Assembly: GCA_018266765.1 (NCBI GenBank)
Contig: JAFDZU010000066.1
Span: 1 to 35,157, forward strand
Direction of reading: 5' to 3'
Length of the DNA: 35,157 nt
Source of the DNA: Bacteroidota bacterium
GTDB lineage: Bacteria > Bacteroidota > Ignavibacteria > Kapaibacteriales > UBA961
Position numbers and translations under genes: made by a program
Shown: positions 15,607 through 25,159 of the stretch, piece by piece
How positions within the stretch are numbered: position 1 is the stretch's first letter
Layout of the letters: each line of letters starts with the position of its first letter
The notes under the pieces: model-generated
Told to the model about the DNA's origin: nothing
The model's database searches: none
Seen by the model: only the letters and a program-made list of their open reading frames with translations

Positions 15607-17118
15607 ATGTCCGATTTTATACGAAATGACCAAGAACTCCGCCGACTCGAAGAATTAGAGCATCTTCGAAGTGCAGGAATCAATCCTTATCCTGCATTAT
15701 TCGAAAAAACACATTCTTCAAAAACTATACTTTCAACGTTTTCTGATGACGCTCCTCCTGCGAGTTTTTCAGTTTCTGTAGCCGGTAGAATTATGGCAAT
15801 TCGTAAAATGGGAAAAGCAACATTTTGCCACATTCAAGATGCCGAAGGTAAAATTCAAATTTATATTAAAAAAGATGATTTACCTGAATTTTACGAACTT
15901 CTCCCGATGTTAGATATTGGTGATATCATTGGCATCGAAGGTTATGTTTTTCGTACTCGAACCGGTGAAATTAGCGTTCATTCACGCTCGGCGGCATTAT
16001 TATGCAAATCTCTAACTCCAATCCCGATACCCAAAGAAGAGATCGACGAACAAGGCAATAAAGTTGTCCACGATGCATTTGCCGATAAAGAACTTCGCTA
16101 TCGCCGGCGCTATGTGGACTTAATTGTCAATCCAAATATTCGTGAAGTATTCCGGAAACGATCTAAAATTATTTCTACAATGCGACGATTTTTTGATGAT
16201 CGCGGTTGGCTCGAAGTAGAAACTCCAATTTTACAACCACTGTACGGAGGTGCGTCAGCAAGACCATTTGTAACCCATCATAATGCTCTTGATGTTCAAC
16301 TCTATATGCGAATTGCCCTTGAACTGTATCTAAAACGGCTTATCGTCGGCGGTTTCGACGGAGTGTACGAAATTGGCAAAAATTTCCGAAACGAGGGAAT
16401 GGATAAAACCCACAACCCCGAATTTACAATGATGGAAATTTATATTGCCTATAAAGATTATCATTGGATGATGGAAATGGTCGAAGACCTATTCAGCACG
16501 ATTGCAATGGAAGTGAATGGTAATTATGAAGTTAAAGTTGGTGAGAATCACATTAATCTTGCTCCGCCGTATCGTCGTGCCACTATGTTTGATTTGCTAA
16601 CAGAGGCGACAAATATGAATCTTCGGGGGCTTTCACGCGAGGAATTGCTTTCTGCGGCAAAGACGTTGAAAGTGGAGGTTGAACCAACTGCTTCTCAAAT
16701 GAAAATTCTCGATGAAATATTCTCGCAAACTGTCCAGCCAACATTAATCCAACCAACGTTCGTAATGGATTTTCCGGTGGAAATGTCACCACTTGCAAAA
16801 GCACATCGAACCGAAGAAGGACTTGTGGAACGCTTTGAATTATATGCTAATGCGGGTGAATTGACGAATTGTTTTACCGAACTAAATGACCCGCTTGACC
16901 AACGTGCCCGACTTGAAGAGCAAGCATCAATTCGAGCTGATGGCGACGATGAGGCAATGCAATTAGACGAAGATTTTCTGTTTTCAATTGAAGTTGGAAT
17001 GCCACCAACTGCAGGGCTTGGAATAGGTATTGACAGATTAGTAATGTTAATTACTGGACAAGAATCTATTCGAGATGTACTCTTTTTTCCTCAAATGAAA
17101 CCTGAAAACAAATCTTGA
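15607..17118 (+). CDS. lysS: Lysyl-tRNA synthetase (class II)
   Basis: A class IIb synthetase that attaches lysine to tRNA-Lys. I take the ATG at 15607 ([20 protein letters not shown], 503 residues); the 28 residues in frame upstream are not family-like. An OB-fold anticodon-binding domain covers about 55-145 ([20 protein letters not shown]). The catalytic domain has motif 1 near [20 protein letters not shown], motif 2 [20 protein letters not shown], and motif 3 [20 protein letters not shown] with [11 protein letters not shown] at the end. [12 protein letters not shown], which contacts lysine and ATP, is intact. It diverges from infC across ~160 bp that should hold both promoters, and converges on the outer-membrane protein gene. 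Confidence 0.97.
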   Translation: MSDFIRNDQELRRLEELEHLRSAGINPYPALFEKTHSSKTILSTFSDDAPPASFSVSVAGRIMAIRKMGKATFCHIQDAEGKIQIYIKKDDLPEFYELLPMLDIGDIIGIEGYVFRTRTGEISVHSRSAALLCKSLTPIPIPKEEIDEQGNKVVHDAFADKELRYRRRYVDLIVNPNIREVFRKRSKIISTMRRFFDDRGWLEVETPILQPLYGGASARPFVTHHNALDVQLYMRIALELYLKRLIVGGFDGVYEIGKNFRNEGMDKTHNPEFTMMEIYIAYKDYHWMMEMVEDLFSTIAMEVNGNYEVKVGENHINLAPPYRRATMFDLLTEATNMNLRGLSREELLSAAKTLKVEVEPTASQMKILDEIFSQTVQPTLIQPTFVMDFPVEMSPLAKAHRTEEGLVERFELYANAGELTNCFTELNDPLDQRARLEEQASIRADGDDEAMQLDEDFLFSIEVGMPPTAGLGIGIDRLVMLITGQESIRDVLFFPQMKPENKS

Positions 17119-17187
17119 TAAAAAAATTAACAATAGCTTTAACTTACAACAAGTTATTAACTATTTTATTATTATTAATTCAAAACA

Positions 17188-17232
17188 GAATCCCCTTTAA
17201 TCTATACCTTTGATAGATTAAAAAGGAGATTC
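17188..17232. terminator. Inverted repeat between convergent lysS and the outer-membrane protein gene
   Basis: GAATC-CCTTT-AATCTAT (17188-17205) pairs with ATAGATT...AAGG-GATTC (17213-17232), with a 7-base loop, one mismatch and a small bulge. There is only a weak T-rich run after it, so termination in either direction is likely but not certain. Confidence 0.6.
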
Positions 17233-17260
17233 TATAATTTCTTTGATCTCAGATTCATAA

Positions 17261-18430
17261 TTATTTTATTTGTGGAATATCCCCTTCAGTCATTGAATGG
17301 GAACCTCCAAATCGGTAAGAAAAACTGAAGTTAACCAAATAATCTGCAAATGCAGCATCTCCTTGAGTGAAAACACCAGTCTCAATTGTTTTTAACTCAT
17401 CTTCATAACTTTGTGTTCTATTTCTACTTATAGCTGTTGGTAAACTTAAGTTTACAGAAAAACTATTTTTATTGAAACTTACTCCGGGTTCAAGTGAAAT
17501 TGCATACCCAGGCCTTCTGAATCCTGCGCTTCCACCAATCAAGTCTTTAGAAGGAACACCCTCCATTCTTCCTCCCAAATAAAAGCTAAAACCACTGACA
17601 GGAAGATTATAATACGCACCCAATCTTGCTGCATATTGATCGGGACAAGAAAATTCATTTGTACCGCTTCTAGTAAGAACTCCATTGGTTTCTCTAGGAT
17701 TAACCATATAATATAAATTACCGCTGAGTGTAAAATACCGGGAAAGAGATTGGTATCCTTGGATTTCTAATGAAATACCGAATCCGCCGTCACCAGGCTG
17801 AATAGATTGGTCAACAACTCCGAGAGTATCTACGTTTTTGGAAGCTCCCTGATTATAGAAAACATCCATATAATCGTATTTACCTGACGGTAATTTCATA
17901 CCTAAACCAATAGAATAATTATAATCCTCCATAAGATCGGGATTAACGAGCCAATAGCCGGCTCCAATATGAATATCAGCCAAACCTGCTGATGAAGTTT
18001 CGTGTCTTTCACCTAAACCTTTGGGAGGGTTTCCTCCGTGTTCATACATGGATGACCTATTGTGTGAAACAAAAGGAAGTGTCATATCAAGAAAAAGTCT
18101 GTTCGTAAAGCCGTAATTGAGAACAACATCCATAAAATACGAATGGTTAATAACTTCCGTACCTTGCTCAACTCTTTGAGATTCTTCATTCTCACCTCTA
18201 AAATGTCTAAAAGACTTAAAGTACCTGACTCCAACTCCTGTACTAAATTCCCCTTGTGATAAAGTAGTTGTTTCTCCAACAGTAGAAGAACAAGATGAAC
18301 CACCTCGAATTGCAACACAGCCTTGTGCAAATGTTACCTGAGTGTGCACGATTATCATTAACAAAAGAAATGTAAAAGTTAAAATCTTCTGTAGCTTTAT
18401 GTACTTACTAACCATCGTTATATCCCTCAT
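17261..18430 (-). CDS. Outer-membrane beta-barrel protein (transporter-like), unknown substrate
   Basis: A 389-residue protein with a signal peptide (about residues 14-35, ending TFAQ) followed by GCVAIRGGSSC, a short Cys-containing mature start. The rest has alternating beta strands with conserved blocks ASTGVGVRYFKSFRHFRG-like near 65-75, RVEQGTEVINHSYFMD (about 87-102), LFLDMTLPFVSHNRSSMYEH and GLGMKLPSGKYDYMDVFYN. This pattern occurs in FCB-group outer-membrane proteins annotated as transporters and recalls the MetA/phenol-degradation barrel family. The last strand ends in FSFSYRFGG. Another possible start is the Met at residue 6. It has no same-strand neighbour and diverges from the VWA gene across 388 bp. 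Confidence 0.7.
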   Translation of the reverse strand: MRDITMVSKYIKLQKILTFTFLLLMIIVHTQVTFAQGCVAIRGGSSCSSTVGETTTLSQGEFSTGVGVRYFKSFRHFRGENEESQRVEQGTEVINHSYFMDVVLNYGFTNRLFLDMTLPFVSHNRSSMYEHGGNPPKGLGERHETSSAGLADIHIGAGYWLVNPDLMEDYNYSIGLGMKLPSGKYDYMDVFYNQGASKNVDTLGVVDQSIQPGDGGFGISLEIQGYQSLSRYFTLSGNLYYMVNPRETNGVLTRSGTNEFSCPDQYAARLGAYYNLPVSGFSFYLGGRMEGVPSKDLIGGSAGFRRPGYAISLEPGVSFNKNSFSVNLSLPTAISRNRTQSYEDELKTIETGVFTQGDAAFADYLVNFSFSYRFGGSHSMTEGDIPQIK

Positions 18431-18818
18431 ATTGTTATTAAACTAGTTGTTTCTTATAATTATTTTATAGAATGTTAAATTTCACGTTCTTACCATAGAT
18501 AAATACATTGAGTTTTTGATAACCGATTTTTGTGTTTATCTTATACCCCATCCACCCAACTCAACTATTTCAAACTAAAAAAACTACATTTTCGTAATAA
18601 TCTTCGTATTATTGAACTTAATTCTATTTTAATTCTTTCCTTTGAATTGCAAAAGTTATCCCTAAAATAGTTTAATAATCTCAATATATTGCCTTCAAGT
18701 AAACATAAAGTGTATTTTTCTAGAAAATAAATTTCACTTGATGTTTATATTGCTTAATAATAATTAGCATAATGAAATGCCTATTAATTCAGCGTCATAC
18801 TACTTACTATGATAAACT
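18431..18818. other. Divergent intergenic region with a long AT-rich palindrome
   Basis: No gene is seen in these 388 bp, which separate the outer-membrane protein (minus) from the VWA protein (plus). They are very AT-rich and must hold both promoters. The only clear structure is the near-palindrome at 18700-18747. Confidence 0.6.
18700..18747. repeat. 48-bp near-palindrome
   Basis: TAAACATAAAGTG (18700-18712) and CACTTGATGTTTA (18735-18747) are complementary with one mismatch. The centre TTTTTCTAGAAAA is itself nearly self-complementary. It lies 71 bp upstream of the VWA gene and could be an operator or a leader hairpin. Confidence 0.55.
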
Positions 18819-19913
18819 ATGAATGTCATTTATTCTCAATGGATTGAATCCTCTGAAACAGCAGAGCAACATCTCGAAAAACTTTTGGGAATGTTCACCT
18901 ATCTGTTGCTCCAAACCGGTGGTGATGTGGATGATGTTCTTGAAATCATGGAATTTCTCGATAACCGTTATCAAATCCTCGGGGATATGACTATGGATGA
19001 ATTTATTGAGCAAATGCGAACACGAGGTTATTTAAACGAAGAGAATGGTAAAATTAATTTCACTCCAAAAGCTATTCAAAAGATACGTACCGATGCACTT
19101 GCAGAAGTTTTTCGAGGTCTGAAAAAATCAGATTTTGGCAATCATGAAACGCCTCATTCCGGTCGAGGTATAGAGCGACTACCTGAAACGCGCGAATTTT
19201 CGTATGGTGATGCTGCAAATATAGATTTAACCCAAACTATTACAAACGCACTTCAACGCCAGAATGATATTGATTCTTTTAATTTACTGGAAGAAGATAT
19301 CAGAGTCTTTGAAACGGAGCATTTTGCATCATGTGCAACGGTGCTGATGATAGATATTTCACATTCAATGATACTCTATGGTGAAGACAGGATTACTCCC
19401 GCTAAACAAGTTGCTATTGCCCTTACAGAATTAATCCGTACTAAATTCCCGAAAGATATGCTCGAAGTTCTTGTTTTTGGAGACGAGGCGAGGAGAGTAA
19501 GTGTGAATGATATCCCTTTTATTAATGTAGGACCTTTCCATACTAATACACGCGATGGCTTACGTCTTGCTCGGCAACTCCTTAAAAAAAGTAGTGGTAA
19601 GAACAAGCAAATATTTATGGTTACAGACGGGAAACCTTCTGCAATGTTCGATGATGCCGGACGACTTTTCAAAAATTCAATGGGGTTAGACCAAAGAATC
19701 GTCAATAAAACTCTCGACGAAGCTGTTGCATGCAGGAGGGATGGAATTACCATTTCAACGTTCATGCTTGCAAGAGATCAATATTTGGTGGATTTTGTCG
19801 AGGAATTAACAACTATCAACAAAGGACGTGCATTTTATTCGGGATTGAATAAACTTGGTGAAACTGTTTTTGTAGATTATTTGAATAACCGCAGGAAAAA
19901 TTTCAGAGGATAG
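18819..19913 (+). CDS. VWA-domain protein (CoxE / magnesium-chelatase-D-like)
   Basis: A 364-residue, probably cytoplasmic protein without signal peptide. The helical N-terminal half (to about 170) includes FLDNRYQILGDMTMDEFIEQ and GLKKSDFGNHETPHSGRGIE. The C-terminal VWA domain has a complete MIDAS: D179-x-S181-x-S183 (MIDISHSM), a Thr in HTNTRDGLRLAR (about 241-252) and T269-D270-G. Such VWA proteins normally pair with an AAA+ ATPase of the MoxR/RavA or BchI type to remodel or metallate a partner enzyme. No such ATPase is in the window, and the next gene (82 bp on) has its own promoter-like box. The target is unknown. The fold call is safe; the CoxE-like subfamily is from architecture. Confidence 0.85.
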   Translation: MNVIYSQWIESSETAEQHLEKLLGMFTYLLLQTGGDVDDVLEIMEFLDNRYQILGDMTMDEFIEQMRTRGYLNEENGKINFTPKAIQKIRTDALAEVFRGLKKSDFGNHETPHSGRGIERLPETREFSYGDAANIDLTQTITNALQRQNDIDSFNLLEEDIRVFETEHFASCATVLMIDISHSMILYGEDRITPAKQVAIALTELIRTKFPKDMLEVLVFGDEARRVSVNDIPFINVGPFHTNTRDGLRLARQLLKKSSGKNKQIFMVTDGKPSAMFDDAGRLFKNSMGLDQRIVNKTLDEAVACRRDGITISTFMLARDQYLVDFVEELTTINKGRAFYSGLNKLGETVFVDYLNNRRKNFRG

Positions 19914-19935
19914 GTAAATTGTATAAATAAACTTG

Positions 19936-19943
19936 TATATTTG
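19936..19943 (+). promoter_or_regulatory. Candidate -7 box (TAnnTTTG type) for the lipoprotein gene
   Basis: TATATTTG fits the Bacteroidota -7 consensus and stands 52 bp before the ATG at 19996. A well-spaced -33 TTTG is not obvious. Confidence 0.3.
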
Positions 19944-19995
19944 CATAAAAATTGCAGTTTATAACAAATAGACATTCATAATACTTAGGTGAGTT

Positions 19996-21921
19996 ATGAA
20001 AGATACATTATTTGCTCTACTTTTTTTTGTTTTTCTTTTAGGTTGCAGTGACAATGCAACGTCCCCTTCTTCTCCTCAAATCAACATCGGAACCGAAGTC
20101 AAACTTGTACAACAAAACATTGCTACATCCGGTGGTACGATTGTGGTCAATCGTCCCGGAGATTCCATAAATGGACTAACTATCAACATCCCACCAAATT
20201 CTTATGGTGAAACCAAGAAATTCAAGGTTTCATTTGCGCCAATTACAAACCATAATTTTGGACCACTATTTCATCCTATAACTCCAGTTATCAAAATTTC
20301 AAATGGTGGAGGTTATTCCGATTCGATAATGTCTCTAAAAATTCCTATTCAAGTTCCTAAAAATCAGTTTGCTATGGCTTTTATGTATGATGCTACAACA
20401 GGTGAACTTGAGGGATTGCCAATATCAGAATTGGAATCTGATTATATTACCGTTGCTACAAGACATTTCACTCACACTTCACTGAGTAGCCTTGGAAAAG
20501 GATTATTAATTGCCGAAGAAGATGCCAGTTTTACTCAACTTATTGTTTCCTCTGTAGATACAAATGAATTGATGAAAGATCATTTTACTCCATTCAAACC
20601 TGGGGTTGATGATTGGCAGTTTATTAATTGGGGATCATACATTTCACCCGATGGAAATTGTGCAGGACAAGCTACAGGTATGCTATGGTATTACAGTCAG
20701 AAGAAACTAAAGGGTAGTCCCGCACTCTTTGGCAGGTTTGATAATGATGGAATTCGTAAAACTCCAGATATATGGCAAGATGATGTTCTTGGATATAGAT
20801 TTTGCAGTATGTTACAGTTGGAACAGAGAATTACAATATCAAATGCTTTAATAGAAAAATGGCAAGGAAAAGATGATATACGAACTTTAAGGGCTTTTTC
20901 GTATTCACTAAGACTTACCAATTCACCTCAATTTGTGGGTATAGATAATCTTACAAAAAAAGTAGGTCATGCAATGGTCGTTTATGGAATATCTCGTGGT
21001 ACTCTCTTTATAGCAGATCCTAACTATCCGGGGAGGTTAGAGCAACGAATTCGTTTTGATGAAATAAATCGCATATACCAACCTTATTTTACAGGACTCA
21101 AAGCTGGTGACCCCGGAACCCAGTTCCCTATAATCCATTATTTGGCTAAAACCGGAATCCAAAATTGGAATACTGCTTCCGAACACTGGAAAAATGTCGC
21201 TAATGGTACTATAGGAAAAGGAACTTTCCCTGACTATACAATTGTTGCATTGAATGAAAACGATAATTTTATTCCACTTGAAAATGATTTCAAGGTGCCA
21301 CTTGGAGGTCGATTAACAATTAACATACGTGGCAAAGGTTTTATCGGCGATTTTCAAGTGTTCAATAAATATCAAGATAATATCCCGAGAGATGGCTCGT
21401 CAGTCCAATTACAGCCGGGAAAGAATTTGATAGGAATAGTAATTATGGACACAGCAAAGAATTGGATTGATTTCAAATGGATAAATGTCATTGTTCCCGG
21501 TGAAGAGATAAACGGACCTGCATCTGGGTATTTAAATCTAAATCTTTGGGTCGATGGAGAAAAAGCTAATGTAGATTCGGCAACCTTTAGTGTAACAGGA
21601 AGTTCTCAAATTTATTATTTCTTAGATATTAACGCAACAATTGCAAATAAAAACGATAAGTACTATAAAAATTATATGAGGGTTGCAGTAGGTCAGTGGA
21701 ATGGTGGAAAATATGATGGTCCATTGAGTCTTTTTACAGGATTTACTCAGAATAATGCAGGTAGTTTTTACAGTTTCAATCTATTTAATCCTGACTTTGG
21801 AAATGCAACCATAACAGACTGGTCATACAAAAAATTAAACGGAACTTTTAACTTTAAAGGTTATACAGAAGATAAATCAAAAACAGTATCTGTGTATGGG
21901 AATTTTAGTTTTTTAAAATAA
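19996..21921 (+). CDS. Lipoprotein with ZU5-like and C39/papain-like cysteine-peptidase-type domains
   Basis: A 641-residue protein with a lipoprotein signal (FFVFLLGC, lipidated Cys at residue 17). Residues ~45-170 look like a ZU5-type beta domain (GGTIVVNRPGD, LTINIPPNSYG, TRHFTHTSLSSL). Residues ~205-375 carry a Cys-His-Asp order expected of papain/C39-like peptidases: GNCAGQA (C222), VGHAMVVYG (H325) and IADPNYPG (D341, N343). The Cys lies in a helix-like GQATGMLWYYSQ context. Residues ~415-505 look Ig-like, and the last ~130 residues form another beta domain. It should face the periplasm or surface by its lipid anchor. A peptidase or transglutaminase-fold binding role is inferred from the triad spacing only. 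Confidence 0.7.
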   Translation: MKDTLFALLFFVFLLGCSDNATSPSSPQINIGTEVKLVQQNIATSGGTIVVNRPGDSINGLTINIPPNSYGETKKFKVSFAPITNHNFGPLFHPITPVIKISNGGGYSDSIMSLKIPIQVPKNQFAMAFMYDATTGELEGLPISELESDYITVATRHFTHTSLSSLGKGLLIAEEDASFTQLIVSSVDTNELMKDHFTPFKPGVDDWQFINWGSYISPDGNCAGQATGMLWYYSQKKLKGSPALFGRFDNDGIRKTPDIWQDDVLGYRFCSMLQLEQRITISNALIEKWQGKDDIRTLRAFSYSLRLTNSPQFVGIDNLTKKVGHAMVVYGISRGTLFIADPNYPGRLEQRIRFDEINRIYQPYFTGLKAGDPGTQFPIIHYLAKTGIQNWNTASEHWKNVANGTIGKGTFPDYTIVALNENDNFIPLENDFKVPLGGRLTINIRGKGFIGDFQVFNKYQDNIPRDGSSVQLQPGKNLIGIVIMDTAKNWIDFKWINVIVPGEEINGPASGYLNLNLWVDGEKANVDSATFSVTGSSQIYYFLDINATIANKNDKYYKNYMRVAVGQWNGGKYDGPLSLFTGFTQNNAGSFYSFNLFNPDFGNATITDWSYKKLNGTFNFKGYTEDKSKTVSVYGNFSFLK

Positions 21922-21980
21922 TATTAATTAAATCTTAAAAACATCTGCTACAAAACACTTGTCTCATTAAAGTAAAAAGT

Positions 21981-23141
21981 TTATTTCCCAAATGGTTTAT
22001 CTAAATACCCTTTAGCTTCATTATGTGAATTTTGGCGGTCTTCCCATGCAAGTACTTTTTTGTATTGCATAATTGCTAAATCACGTTTTCCTTGCAAGTC
22101 ATATATATTTCCAATTTTGATATTTACTTTTACGGTAAAGCCCGAAACATCTTCGTCGAGATGCCGTCCACCTTCGTCACATTTATAGAAATACCGAAGT
22201 GCAGAATCGAGTTGATTGCGGTTCAACAGCCCAACTCCAACATAGTAAAGACCTTCGCGAGCTGTAAGCAAATCATACGAACCATTCTTTTTTTCAATAC
22301 ATTTCCGAACAATATCACGCCAAGTAGCTTCATATTCTGCGCTATATCCTAACTGAACTTGGCATCTTCCCAAATACCGTTGAAAATACGCATTGTCCGG
22401 ATACATTGTAAATAAATCTTGAGCAATTTTCATTGCTTCAGTCGGGTTTTTCTCGAATTGATAATATATCTGCAGAAGAACAACTTTTGCCTCAGTTGAA
22501 GCATATTGAGCGCGCTTCCCTGCTGTTACAAGCTGTAATATTCCTAATTGTTTATCACCACTTGGCAAGAAAAACATCGCTGCTTTGAGAATTGGATATT
22601 GTTCGGGTAAAACTGCCGCAAAGTAATTATAAAGGCCTGCACCGAGCATCACATCGTGGTTTTGAGGTGCAAGTTTTTGACATTCCATCAGTAAATCAAA
22701 TCCTATACGTCCATCGTCTGCTGCCTTCAAATATTGCTCTCGTGAAGCATAAAATCTTCCTCGATAGCCGACAGCACCACCTTTGAAAAACAAAGCCGGA
22801 ACATCAAACTTATTTTTTTCAATCAGTCGGTCGCAAACTTCGATAGTTTTTCCGATTTTTTCTAAAAAAACATCATCTAATTGTTTTGATCGGCTACTTG
22901 TCGTTGTAATACGCCACCATTCAATCATTGCATCAAGAAAATATCCGGCAGGGTGTTCGGGGTACATCTGACGAACTTTACTAAAGTTTGCTGATGCACT
23001 GTCAAATTGTAGATTATAGATTTGCTGAGCCCCTTTTTTTACTAAAATATCGGCATCAGTGCGCATAATCGTCCACTGTGCAGTAACAGAAAATGAACAA
23101 ACTAATGAAATAATTATGGTGATTACTGAAAACTGGAGCAT
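21981..23141 (-). CDS. Exported TPR-repeat protein
   Basis: A 386-residue protein with a signal peptide (residues 1-21, ending VTA). Helical repeats of tetratricopeptide type are visible, for example GAQQIYNLQFDSASANFSKV with MYPEHPAGYFLDAM, the block PTEAMKIAQDLFTMYPDNAY with FQRYLGRCQVQLGY, and the last repeat GNIYDLQGKRDLAIMQYKKV. TPR arrays are protein-binding scaffolds; here the array should sit in the periplasm. LGAGLYNYFAAVLPEQYP and FFLPSGDKQLGILQLVTA are non-repeat segments conserved in FCB-group homologues as I recall them. It lies 52 bp after a small HicB-like gene on the same strand and converges on the lipoprotein gene. Partner unknown. Confidence 0.82.
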   Translation of the reverse strand: MLQFSVITIIISLVCSFSVTAQWTIMRTDADILVKKGAQQIYNLQFDSASANFSKVRQMYPEHPAGYFLDAMIEWWRITTTSSRSKQLDDVFLEKIGKTIEVCDRLIEKNKFDVPALFFKGGAVGYRGRFYASREQYLKAADDGRIGFDLLMECQKLAPQNHDVMLGAGLYNYFAAVLPEQYPILKAAMFFLPSGDKQLGILQLVTAGKRAQYASTEAKVVLLQIYYQFEKNPTEAMKIAQDLFTMYPDNAYFQRYLGRCQVQLGYSAEYEATWRDIVRKCIEKKNGSYDLLTAREGLYYVGVGLLNRNQLDSALRYFYKCDEGGRHLDEDVSGFTVKVNIKIGNIYDLQGKRDLAIMQYKKVLAWEDRQNSHNEAKGYLDKPFGK

Positions 23142-23193
23142 ATTTTTTATACTTTAATTAGAAAACAACTGGTTGAATGTGCAAGACAATATA

Positions 23194-23388
23194 TCAATTA
23201 TTTGAGTTAGTAAGCGTTGCAATATGTTGTAAGATGTGTTCTTTCATCAAATTTTCGACCTCTTCGTGTGCTGTACCTTTTATCATTATCGCAAGCTGTG
23301 GGCAATACGAAGCATATTTTGCATCATTATCATACCGACGAATAAGAATTTCGTAATCATTAGGATTTGTGCTTTGAGTATCTGACAT
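23194..23388 (-). CDS. Small HicB-like protein
   Basis: A 64-residue protein. The stretch ILIRRYDNDAKYASYCPQLA followed by IMIKGTAHEEVENLMKEHI has the strand-strand-helix pattern of the HicB antitoxin N-terminal domain (tyrosine/aspartate start, 'A.CP.L....G.T.EEA' motif). It lacks a DNA-binding C-terminal extension, and no HicA mRNA-interferase gene is adjacent. A solitary regulatory or housekeeping HicB-like protein is therefore more likely than a toxin-antitoxin pair. It lies 52 bp upstream of the TPR gene on the same strand and could share its transcript. Confidence 0.65.
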   Translation of the reverse strand: MSDTQSTNPNDYEILIRRYDNDAKYASYCPQLAIMIKGTAHEEVENLMKEHILQHIATLTNSNN

Positions 23389-23604
23389 TATTAAAACCTC
23401 AAGAAAAATAAAAAATAGATGAATGACTGCAAATTTACAGCAAAATTTCCTTAATTTGCCGTTTGAGACAATGATTGCTGTTAATTTTTTAGTTAATGGA
23501 CGAACGAAAACATTAATTAGCGGGAGAATCTCAAAATCAATATTTCTATTAAACTTTAGTCAAAATTATAATTTCATCCATGAACAAATTTAATTCGTAA
23601 TGCT

Positions 23605-25131
23605 ATGAAATATAAATATCTACTTCTTGCTATTCTTATTATATTCCAAGGAACTATTATGGCAGATGCCGCAACTCCCGAACCTGATAAACTGAAAGAA
23701 ACATCAGATTCTCCAGCCGTCATTGTTGCGGCTCCGACTGTTACAAAACACTCGACAACAATCAATGGAAAGGTGATAAACTATACTGCTACAACCGGTT
23801 ATATGAAAATCACTGATGAAGACGGAAAGCACAAAGCAAATATATTTTATATTGCTTACACCAAAGACGGTGAAAAAACAGCTACACGTCCAATTACATA
23901 TACTTTTAATGGAGGTCCGGGTTCATCTTCGGTTTGGTTACATTTAGGTGCATTAGGACCAAAACGAGTTCTACTTGCAGATGATGGAAATGCACTTCCT
24001 CCACCATTTAAAGTCATAGACAACGAATATTCGTGGTTAGCATTTACTGATTTAGTTTTTATTGATCCGGTTGGAACGGGTTACAGCCGCCCGGCAAAGG
24101 ACGAGAAACCAGAGCAATTTCATGGAATTGACGAAGATATTAGTTCTGTTGGCGATTTTATACGCAGATATACGACTCAAAACAAACGGTGGCTTTCTCC
24201 TAAATTTCTCGCCGGTGAAAGTTATGGGACTACTCGCGCTGCAGGGCTTTCCGGTTATTTACAATCAACCTATGGTATGACACTAAATGGAATTATACTA
24301 ATTTCGACAGTATTACAATTTCAAACTTTGCGGTTTGGTCCTGGAAATGATATGCCGTATTGGTTGTATTTACCTGCCTATACAGCAACTTCTTGGTTTC
24401 ATAAACGACTTCCTGCAGATTTACAAGTAAACCTTAAAAAAACAGTTGACGAAGTTCGAGTATGGTCGACGAATGAATATTTACTTGCACTCACCAAAGG
24501 TGACGCTCTAACTTCATCCGAAAAATCAATAATTGCTGAAAAATTAGCACGCTATACCGGTCTCAGCAAAGAGTATATTTTAAATAGTAATCTTCGCCTC
24601 GATATTCACCGTTACACTAAAGAATTATTACGATCAGAACGACGGTCAGTTGGACGTTTAGATAGTCGTTTCAAAGGAATTGACCATGATGCCGCCGGTG
24701 AGAATCCAGATTATGACCCAAGCTATGATGCAGTAATTTTAGGCCCGTTTACCGCCGCAATGAATGATTATGTACGAACAACTTTAGAATATGAAAATGA
24801 TTTGCCGTATGAAATTCTCACGGGTAAAGTACATCCTTGGAATTGGGGTTCAGGCGAACGCGGATTTCCAAACGTAGCCGAAACTTTGCGTGGTGCAATG
24901 AGTAAGAATCCGGATTTAAAAGTGTTTGTAGCTAATGGATATTTTGACCTGGCAACTCCTTTTTCCGCTACTGAATATACTATGAATCATTTGGGGTTGG
25001 AATCTCCTCTTCACGATAACATTCAAATGGAGTATTATGAATCGGGTCACATGATGTATATTCACAAGGAATCGCTTGTAAAATTCACACAAGATGTTGC
25101 AAAATTCTTAACGTCTTCCATTTCTAAATAA
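23605..25131 (+). CDS. S10-family serine carboxypeptidase
   Basis: A 508-residue exported peptidase that removes C-terminal residues from peptides, best at acidic pH in characterised members. Signal peptide residues 1-23. The oxyanion loop TFNGGPGSSSVWLHLGALGP is near residues 94-113, with FIDPVGTGYSRP after it. The catalytic triad is visible: S206 in GESYGT, D448 in GYFDLATPF and H482 in SGHMMYIH. Bacterial members of this group are common in FCB and other Gram-negatives. LolD-type ABC ATPase starts 28 bp downstream, so co-transcription is possible although no functional link is evident. Confidence 0.93.
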   Translation: MKYKYLLLAILIIFQGTIMADAATPEPDKLKETSDSPAVIVAAPTVTKHSTTINGKVINYTATTGYMKITDEDGKHKANIFYIAYTKDGEKTATRPITYTFNGGPGSSSVWLHLGALGPKRVLLADDGNALPPPFKVIDNEYSWLAFTDLVFIDPVGTGYSRPAKDEKPEQFHGIDEDISSVGDFIRRYTTQNKRWLSPKFLAGESYGTTRAAGLSGYLQSTYGMTLNGIILISTVLQFQTLRFGPGNDMPYWLYLPAYTATSWFHKRLPADLQVNLKKTVDEVRVWSTNEYLLALTKGDALTSSEKSIIAEKLARYTGLSKEYILNSNLRLDIHRYTKELLRSERRSVGRLDSRFKGIDHDAAGENPDYDPSYDAVILGPFTAAMNDYVRTTLEYENDLPYEILTGKVHPWNWGSGERGFPNVAETLRGAMSKNPDLKVFVANGYFDLATPFSATEYTMNHLGLESPLHDNIQMEYYESGHMMYIHKESLVKFTQDVAKFLTSSISK

Positions 25132-25159
25132 TTGATGTTTATACATTTCAGGTTTATCT

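Noticed and set aside
23194-23388. Complete HicAB toxin-antitoxin system
   Set aside because: No HicA-like frame exists on either side of the small HicB-like gene.
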